A stretch of DNA of 38,896 nt. It comes from Oscillospiraceae bacterium (lineage in GTDB: Bacteria > Bacillota > Clostridia > Christensenellales > Aristaeellaceae). Below are positions 34,167 to 38,896 of the stretch, piece after piece. The stretch spans positions 1-38,896 of the forward strand of contig JAITHB010000117.1 of the NCBI GenBank assembly GCA_031280145.1, given 5' to 3'. Numbering within the stretch: the first letter of the stretch is position 1; every line of letters starts with the position of its first letter. The notes below the pieces were generated by a model, which saw only the letters and a list, made by a program, of their open reading frames with translations, was not told the origin of the DNA and made no database searches. Both the position numbers and the translations under genes were made by a program.

Positions 34167-34531
34167 TTGAACAAATCCTCCGTTCTGGTAAGAAGCGATT
34201 TGCAATAAGACTCTTTCATCATATGAGACATCTCGAACTGCTCAGAAGGATAACGCGCTTCAAGATTCATCGGAAACAGCTCGTTTAGAATAGCTAGTTG
34301 CTCATCTGACAGTGAACCTTCAAGCCCGCCCAACTCTGCTAACCGCATAAGATTATGTATTCGCGGCGGGATTTCTCCCGGTTTGGCAATCAATGCTTTT
34401 AGGCTTTTCTCAATTACCAAGTGGCAGAAAAACGCCATATGCAAATATCGACCGCCCTTGAAAAGCCAATTGGCAGTTTGGATATCGTCTTCAGCAGAAA
34501 CGATCCAATATGATGGATTATCAGCGTTCAA
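34145..34531 (-). CDS. HEPN-domain protein (probable toxin of a HEPN/MNT pair)
   Basis: A 128-residue helical protein of the HEPN group. The first helices read YWIVSAEDDIQTANWLFKGG, then FFCHLVIEKSLKALIAKPGE and PPRIHNLMRLAELGGL, matching the common HEPN pattern of a clustered E-K-lKAL helix followed by HNL. It starts at TTG (34531), with GGGAG about ten bases upstream and an extended -10 promoter 33 nt before. HEPN proteins of this class are often ribonucleases. A classical RxxxxH site is not obvious, so its activity is uncertain. Confidence 0.85.
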   Translation of the reverse strand: MNADNPSYWIVSAEDDIQTANWLFKGGRYLHMAFFCHLVIEKSLKALIAKPGEIPPRIHNLMRLAELGGLEGSLSDEQLAILNELFPMNLEARYPSEQFEMSHMMKESYCKSLLTRTEDLFKWIKSRL

Positions 34532-34563
34532 TCACTTATTTCTCCCAACATTATTTCAATACT

Positions 34564-34592
34564 ATTATACCAAAATGTGTTTATAAAAACAA
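34564..34592 (-). promoter_or_regulatory. Promoter of the HEPN/MNT pair
   Basis: On the minus strand TTGTTT (34592-34587) and a perfect TATAAT (34569-34564) are separated by 17 nt; the -10 is also preceded by TGG, giving an extended -10. It sits directly after the nupQ stop codon. Confidence 0.75.
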
Positions 34593-34593
34593 C

Positions 34594-35565
34594 CTACCTC
34601 TCCCCCTTATCATAAGGCACGCCGCTCGCCCGCGGCGCATGGCTGCTGCGGCTTGAGAACGCCAGCACGATAAGCGTCATTATGTAGGGTATCATCTTGT
34701 AGATGTCGCTCGGGATGGGCAGGCTCTTCAGGAACGGGATGCCCGAATACGCAGACGCGAGCGTCTTCATTATGCTGAAGAAGAGCGCGGCGACGAATAT
34801 GCGCATCGGCTTCCACTGCCCGAATATCAGTACCGCGACCGCGAGAAAGCCGTAGCCCGACACGGTGGCGTTGAAATCCGTCGAGGTGGGTATCACGAAC
34901 ACCAATCCGCCAAGCCCCGCGAGCGCGCCTGAGATGAGTACGCCCGCGTAGCGAATCTTGTACACGTTTACGCCGACGGAGTCCGCCGCCTGCGGGTGTT
35001 CGCCGCAAGCGCGAAGGCGCAAGCCGAACCTTGTTTTGTAGAGGACGACCCACGCGGCGGCGAGTATGGCGAAGCCGATGAACGTCGTTATATATGTGTT
35101 CTGGAACAGGAGCGGTCCGATTACGGGAATATCCGCGAGATACGGCACGGCGCGGATGCGGAACGTATTGTTGAACTGCACCTGCTGCACGTGGTTGCTC
35201 TGCGCCATTCTGGCGATGTAGATGGCCAGCGCGGGCGCCGCCATGTTGAGCGCGGTTCCCGATATGGTTTGGTCGGAACGAAGGCGGATGGACGCGTAGG
35301 CGTGAGGCAGCGAGAACAGCATTCCCGCGGCGATTGAGATGAGTATCGCAAGCAGAAGCAAGCCCTGCCCGCTCATCACGTTCTGGAGCGTGTTAATGAA
35401 GAAGATTGCGCAGAACGCGCCGATAACCATTATGCCCTCCAGCGCGATGTTCACGACGCCGCTGCGCTCGGAGAACATTCCGCCGAGCGCGACAATAAGA
35501 AGCGGCACCGCGAATATCCACATCTGCTGAATCAAGAACGAGAACGTTTGCATGAAGGAATTCAT
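34594..35565 (-). CDS. nupQ: Nucleoside ABC transporter permease (NupQ/YufQ type)
   Basis: A 323-residue membrane protein of the branched BPD_transp_2 family with eight or more helices. The signature GGMFSERSGVVNIALEGIMV (residues about 28-47) is typical of the NupQ/BmpA-associated permeases that import guanosine and other nucleosides, and FGLRLRACGEHPQAADSVGV is the conserved cytoplasmic loop. AAGGAG precedes the ATG. It is the last gene of nupO-nupP-nupQ but is separated from nupP by 251 nt occupied by a repeat element. The lipoprotein partner (NupN/BmpA) is not in the window. Confidence 0.9.
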   Translation of the reverse strand: MNSFMQTFSFLIQQMWIFAVPLLIVALGGMFSERSGVVNIALEGIMVIGAFCAIFFINTLQNVMSGQGLLLLAILISIAAGMLFSLPHAYASIRLRSDQTISGTALNMAAPALAIYIARMAQSNHVQQVQFNNTFRIRAVPYLADIPVIGPLLFQNTYITTFIGFAILAAAWVVLYKTRFGLRLRACGEHPQAADSVGVNVYKIRYAGVLISGALAGLGGLVFVIPTSTDFNATVSGYGFLAVAVLIFGQWKPMRIFVAALFFSIMKTLASAYSGIPFLKSLPIPSDIYKMIPYIMTLIVLAFSSRSSHAPRASGVPYDKGER

Positions 35566-35619
35566 TGTAATGTCTCCTTAGTCTCAAAGATTAACGGCGG
35601 GCGACCTCCGATCGCCATA

Positions 35620-35797
35620 GGCTGTCGACAAAAGCCCTTTGCGTTGTAAACCGCGGGCGAGCCGGGGGCTCGCCCCTACATGGGGTAATCTATCGGTATA
35701 CAGGAATGCAATATGCTGTAGGGGCGAGCCCCCGGCTCGCCCGCGGTTATCAATACATCGTCCGCCATCATACAAAACAATCGTTTGCCGACAGTCC
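35620..35797. repeat. Nested-palindrome repeat element, copy C, inside the nup operon
   Basis: Ends are GGCTGTCGACAAAA (35620-35633) and TTTGCCGACAGTCC (35784-35797). Its core is a perfect 30-bp inverted repeat, 35651-35680 and 35717-35746, around a 36-nt spacer with the linker TATCGGTATACAGGAATGCA. Each arm is itself a palindrome of the GGGCGAGCC/GGCTCGCCC type (35655-35675 and 35722-35742). It lies between nupP and nupQ. Weak GGGCGA-type flanks occur on both sides (35599-35615 and 35798-35818). Confidence 0.78.
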
Positions 35798-35816
35798 GGG
35801 CGACCTCCGACAGCCC

Positions 35817-36923
35817 CTACTTTTTTGCCGAAACCAATCCCGCCATAACCTGCTTCATCATCAGCGCGAACGCGGAGAAGTAGATTATCACGGCGATAAT
35901 TATGTCGATGATTTCCGACATGTAGTTGAGCCGTTGCAGATAGTACCCGCCCTGCGTTATATACGCCACGAACAGCCCCGAGAAGATTATCCCTATCGGG
36001 TTTGACAGACCGAGCAGCGCGACGGGGATTCCGTTGAACCCCTGCGCGGACAGCACCTCGATTACGTGGATGTGCAGACCGCTTGCGGGGGCGAGATACA
36101 TAAGCGCGCCCGCGCCCGCGGCAAGAGCGCCCGCGACTGTCATAGACAGCATTATCCCGCGCTTTTCCTTTATGCCCGCGTAGCGGCTCGCGTCCTTGTT
36201 GAAGCCGCAGGCACGAAGCTCGTAGCCGAGCACCGTTTTGTTCAGCAGAACATATATGACTATTGCGAGAATGACTGCGATGAGTATTCCGCCGTTCACG
36301 CTTGAGATATCCATATATCTTCCCTTGAGGTTGTAGAACACCTTGTCCAAGCCGAGCTTGGGAATCGCCGCCTGCCCGATGTTCACGGTCTGGTTCTTCA
36401 GTTGGTCGTAGGTGTTCGTGTTCTTTATCGTGAAGTTGACGAGATACATCCCTATATAGTTGCACATTATGCACGCGATAACCTCGTGCACGTTGAACAG
36501 CGCCTTGAACAGCCCCGGGATCGCGCCCCACACCGCGCCCGCCAGCATTGCCGCGATAAAGCAGACCACCCACAGAATCGGCTGCGGAACGAACGCGCAG
36601 TTGACGGCGGTCCATATTCCGACGAACGCGCCGACGATAAGCTGACCCGGCGCGCCGATGTTGAACAAGCCCGTCTTGAACGCGAACCCGACGGACAGAC
36701 CCGTCATGATAAGCGGCGTGGCGTAATAAAGAACGTTGCCGATTCCCTTGAAGCCGTCGGAGAATCCGCCCTTCATGATTGTCCATATGCCCGCGAACGC
36801 CTGCGACGGGTTGCTGACAAGCAGGATGAAGAACCCGAACAGCAGACCCACCGCTATCGCGGCGAGGGACGACATTACGCTGGCGAACGCGGGAGCGGAC
36901 AGTATGCGCGTTATTTTCTTCAT
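35817..36923 (-). CDS. nupP: Nucleoside ABC transporter permease (NupP/YufP type)
   Basis: A 368-residue permease of the BPD_transp_2 family. The first helix (SSLAAIAVGLLFGFFILLVS) is followed by the diagnostic FNIGAPGQLIVGAFVGIW near residue 90 and the loop YELRACGFNKDASRYAGI near 230. It pairs with NupQ to form the channel of a nucleoside importer. AGGAG lies six bases before the ATG. Between it and nupO is a 20-bp AT-rich inverted repeat that also contains the nupO stop codon. Substrate class is inferred from the family. Confidence 0.9.
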   Translation of the reverse strand: MKKITRILSAPAFASVMSSLAAIAVGLLFGFFILLVSNPSQAFAGIWTIMKGGFSDGFKGIGNVLYYATPLIMTGLSVGFAFKTGLFNIGAPGQLIVGAFVGIWTAVNCAFVPQPILWVVCFIAAMLAGAVWGAIPGLFKALFNVHEVIACIMCNYIGMYLVNFTIKNTNTYDQLKNQTVNIGQAAIPKLGLDKVFYNLKGRYMDISSVNGGILIAVILAIVIYVLLNKTVLGYELRACGFNKDASRYAGIKEKRGIMLSMTVAGALAAGAGALMYLAPASGLHIHVIEVLSAQGFNGIPVALLGLSNPIGIIFSGLFVAYITQGGYYLQRLNYMSEIIDIIIAVIIYFSAFALMMKQVMAGLVSAKK

Positions 36924-36940
36924 AGAAACTCCTATAAATA

Positions 36941-37020
36941 AAAAATTAACAATGAAAAATGAAAAATTAATGGTTATAAGCTTTAGATTACAGACACTTA
37001 ATTTTTCATTGTTAATTTTT
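36941..37020. repeat. 20-bp perfect AT-rich inverted repeat at the nupO-nupP junction
   Basis: The arms AAAAATTAACAATGAAAAAT (36941-36960) and its exact reverse complement (37001-37020) flank 40 nt. The nupO stop lies at its inner edge, and the last residues of NupO are read from the arm. The nupP ribosome site follows 10 nt beyond, so the stem could affect its translation. Confidence 0.7.
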
Positions 37021-38548
37021 CATTGTTCATTCTCTTGCTCCCCGCCATATACAGCCCCAGTTCCTGCGCGGTCGCGTCCTTCGCCTGCAAATCCGCCACG
37101 ATTTCACCCTCGTACATCACAAGGATTCTGTCGGACAGGTTCAGCACCTCGTCCAGTTCGAGCGAAACCAGCAGGACCGCTCGACCCGCGTCGCGCGCGT
37201 CCAATATGCGGTGGTGTATGTATTCTATCGCGCCGACGTCCAATCCGCGCGTCGGCTGAACCGCAATAAGAACGCTCGGCTCTTCGCCCATCTCGCGCGC
37301 GATTATCGCCTTTTGCTGGTTGCCGCCCGACAGGCTTCTCGCAATCGTTCTGCCGCCCTGTCCGCTGCGCACGTCGAAGTCGCGGCAAAGCCTGTCCGCG
37401 TGTCCGCGGAACACCGTGCGCGAGAGGAAGCCGCGCCGCTGGAACGGATGCCTCCAATAACTCTTGAGGGCCATGTTGTCTTCAAGCGTGTAATCCAAAA
37501 CAAGACCGTGCTTGTGCCTGTCCTCGGGAATGTGCGACAGACCGAGCGCGTTGCGCGCCCGAACGTTCGCGCGGCTTATATCCTTGCCGTTCATCGTGAC
37601 CGCGCCGTGTTCAAGCGGAAGAAGACCCGTCAGCGCGTAGACCAATTCCGTCTGTCCGTTGCCGTCTATTCCCGCGACGCAGACTATCTCGCCGCGGCGC
37701 ACGTCGAAGCTTACGTCCTTCACCTTGGGCTTGTGCCCGCGCTTCGTTCCCGCGGTCAAGCCGCGCACGGAGAGCGCGCTTTCCCGGGAAGGCTTCGCCG
37801 CGTTCTTGTCGAGGGTAAACTCCACCTTGCGCCCGACCATCATCTCGCTCATCTGTTCCATGGAAGTTTCCGCCACGTTCACCGTGCCGATATACTTTCC
37901 CTTGCGCAGAACCGTGCAGCGGTCCGCGACCTGCTTTATTTCAGCCAGCTTGTGAGTGATGAAGAGGATGGACTTGCCTTCCGCCGTGAGGTTCTTCATG
38001 ATGTGCATGAGTTCCATTATCTCTTGCGGGGTGAGAACCGCCGTGGGTTCGTCGAAGATGAGTATCTCGTTCTCGCGGTAGAGCATCTTCAGAATCTCGA
38101 CGCGCTGCTGCATTCCGACAGTTATATCGGAGATGAGCTTGTCGGGGTCTACGGCGAGACCGTACGCTTCCGACTGCCGAACAATCTTCTTTCTCGCGTC
38201 GTCCATCGACAGCAGACCGCGCTTCGTCGTTTCGACGCCAAGACAGATGTTCTCCAGCACCGTGAAGTTGTGCACCAGCTTGAAGTGCTGATGGACCATG
38301 CCTATGCCAAGCTCGTTCGCGTCGCCGGGGTTGTTAATCTTAACAGGATTGCCGTTCTTCTTGATCGTGCCGCCGTCCGGCTGATACAGACCGAACAGCA
38401 CGCTCATCAGCGTGGACTTGCCCGCGCCGTTCTCGCCGAGCAGCGCGTGAATTTCGCCGCGGCGCAGCGTCAGGCTTACATTGTCGTTCGCTCGTATGCC
38501 CGGGAAGTCCTTGGTTATGCCCTCAAGCTCGATTACATAATCTTCCAT
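36998..38548 (-). CDS. nupO: Nucleoside ABC transporter ATPase, tandem domains (NupO/YufO type)
   Basis: A 516-residue ATPase with two ABC domains. Domain one has Walker [10 protein letters not shown] (38-46), Q-loop region VHQHFKL, signature-like [14 protein letters not shown] and Walker [16 protein letters not shown]. Domain two has the degenerate Walker [10 protein letters not shown], signature [15 protein letters not shown] and [14 protein letters not shown], as in other importers of the sugar/nucleoside (RbsA-like) class. GGAGGT precedes the ATG. The C-terminal tail ([13 protein letters not shown]) is encoded by an AT-rich inverted repeat and is unlikely to be part of the ancestral protein. 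It heads the nupO-nupP-nupQ operon. Confidence 0.94.
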   Translation of the reverse strand: MEDYVIELEGITKDFPGIRANDNVSLTLRRGEIHALLGENGAGKSTLMSVLFGLYQPDGGTIKKNGNPVKINNPGDANELGIGMVHQHFKLVHNFTVLENICLGVETTKRGLLSMDDARKKIVRQSEAYGLAVDPDKLISDITVGMQQRVEILKMLYRENEILIFDEPTAVLTPQEIMELMHIMKNLTAEGKSILFITHKLAEIKQVADRCTVLRKGKYIGTVNVAETSMEQMSEMMVGRKVEFTLDKNAAKPSRESALSVRGLTAGTKRGHKPKVKDVSFDVRRGEIVCVAGIDGNGQTELVYALTGLLPLEHGAVTMNGKDISRANVRARNALGLSHIPEDRHKHGLVLDYTLEDNMALKSYWRHPFQRRGFLSRTVFRGHADRLCRDFDVRSGQGGRTIARSLSGGNQQKAIIAREMGEEPSVLIAVQPTRGLDVGAIEYIHHRILDARDAGRAVLLVSLELDEVLNLSDRILVMYEGEIVADLQAKDATAQELGLYMAGSKRMNNEKLTMKN

Positions 38549-38590
38549 ACGACCTCCGCATTGGTCCGGTTTTCCGCAATTTGTATGATA

Positions 38591-38619
38591 AATATAACAT
38601 AATTTGGGGGGAACCGCAA
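38591..38619 (-). promoter_or_regulatory. Promoter of the nup operon
   Basis: On the minus strand TTGCGG (38619-38614) and TATATT (38596-38591) are separated by 17 nt, giving a leader of about 35-40 nt before nupO. No purine riboswitch fits in that short leader. Confidence 0.65.
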
Positions 38620-38675
38620 GTAAATGAATAACGGTTTATTACGATGGATGGATAAAGAAAATTTGCCGCGAGGTA

Positions 38676-38704
38676 TTGATATTTGCGCGTGAATTGCGTA
38701 TAAT
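38676..38704 (+). promoter_or_regulatory. Near-consensus promoter of a small transcription unit
   Basis: TTGATA (38676-38681) and a perfect TATAAT (38699-38704) are separated by exactly 17 nt, reading away from nupO. Confidence 0.8.
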
Positions 38705-38710
38705 AGTGGC

Positions 38711-38790
38711 AGAGGTTGCCTTTCTGGGCGGATATGTTTCCCCCGTGCGAGTTCTGATGAGATCGCCGTAGTGTCAGCTACGGCGGTTTT
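38711..38790 (+). ncRNA. Candidate small RNA of about 80 nt
   Basis: The promoter at 38676 would start a transcript near 38711 that ends at the terminator at 38764-38790. There is no reading frame of note with a ribosome site. The body contains GGGCGGATATGTTTCCCCC, able to form an imperfect hairpin and offering a C-run that could pair with ribosome sites, and GTTCTGATGAG before the terminator. I could not match it to 6S RNA, SRP RNA or a riboswitch class known to me. Confidence 0.5.
38764..38790 (+). terminator. Intrinsic terminator
   Basis: CGCCGTAG (38764-38771) pairs perfectly with CTACGGCG (38778-38785), loop TGTCAG, followed by GTTTTGCG. A classic Rho-independent terminator with a short T-run. 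Confidence 0.8.
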
Positions 38791-38812
38791 GCGTTATCAA
38801 CCATTATTGTAG

Positions 38813-38896
38813 GGGCGATTTCCAATCGCCCGCCCGATGGTCGTACGACCCGTTATTCCGTAGGCGATTGTATGTCATCTGCGGCATAACGGGTCG
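38813..38896. repeat. Nested-palindrome repeat family, copy D (cut by window edge)
   Basis: GGGCGATT (38813-38820) pairs with AATCGCCC (38824-38831). It is followed by GGTCGTACGACC, then CGACCCGTTAT (38847-38857), which is the exact reverse complement of ATAACGGGTCG (38886-38896). The first two parts match the right part of copy B; the element continues beyond the window. Confidence 0.6.

Noticed and set aside
38549-38640. Purine riboswitch in front of the nup operon
   Set aside because: The predicted leader is under 45 nt and lacks the conserved purine-aptamer sequences.
38751-38790. CTGATGAG near the end of the small RNA, resembling a hammerhead ribozyme core
   Set aside because: The required GAAA after stem II is missing; the sequence after the stem is the terminator tail GTTTTGCG, so this is chance.

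Overview
The window looks like a chromosomal segment of a fairly GC-rich, Gram-positive Bacillota (Clostridia) bacterium that lives on plant polysaccharide, probably an uncultured gut or rumen lineage. The support is strong AGGAGG-type ribosome sites, sigma-A promoters, Bacillus-type genes (YhaM, Abn2-like arabinanase, NupOPQ) and two lots of solute-binding proteins with paired sugar permeases. The lineage below class level cannot be fixed from the sequence. No rRNA, tRNA or CRISPR array was seen.

Region 1 (1-9943, minus strand) is one unbroken run of eight genes with gaps of at most 38 nt: malQ, glgP, yhaM, an orphan family-5 solute-binding protein, uxaC, hisH, hisF and the start of purB (cut by the window edge). 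It joins glycogen/maltodextrin breakdown, an exoribonuclease, uronate isomerisation and two AICAR-producing activities.

Region 2 (10136-24876, plus strand) is the main metabolic system. A winged-helix regulator is followed, after an intricate inverted-repeat region and a near-consensus promoter, by nine tightly packed genes: a secreted GH43 arabinanase (Abn2 type), a 951-residue solute-binding protein with carbohydrate-binding-like N-terminal domains, two permeases, a membrane NHL-repeat/YIP1 protein, a DUF5696-type secreted protein, two more permeases and a second solute-binding protein. I read it as an arabinan-cleaving and oligosaccharide-importing apparatus with two import channels and two poorly understood surface proteins. 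No ATPase is encoded here, so a shared one from elsewhere is expected.

Region 3 (24877-34592) is an accessory stretch with lower GC in places: hairpin repeats, a MITE-like nested-palindrome element, a two-pass membrane BspA-type LRR protein, two GNAT acetyltransferases, an Rpn-type nuclease, a metallophosphoesterase, a GH18 protein with an odd Cys/Tyr-rich head and no signal peptide, an MNT gene whose HEPN partner is destroyed beside a repeat element, an acidic membrane protein coupled to a MinD-like ATPase, and an intact HEPN/MNT pair.

Region 4 (34594-38896) holds the nucleoside importer genes nupO-nupP-nupQ (minus strand), with a repeat element between nupP and nupQ and a 20-bp AT-rich inverted repeat between nupO and nupP. 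Divergent from nupO is a compact promoter-to-terminator unit that looks like a small RNA gene of about 80 nt.
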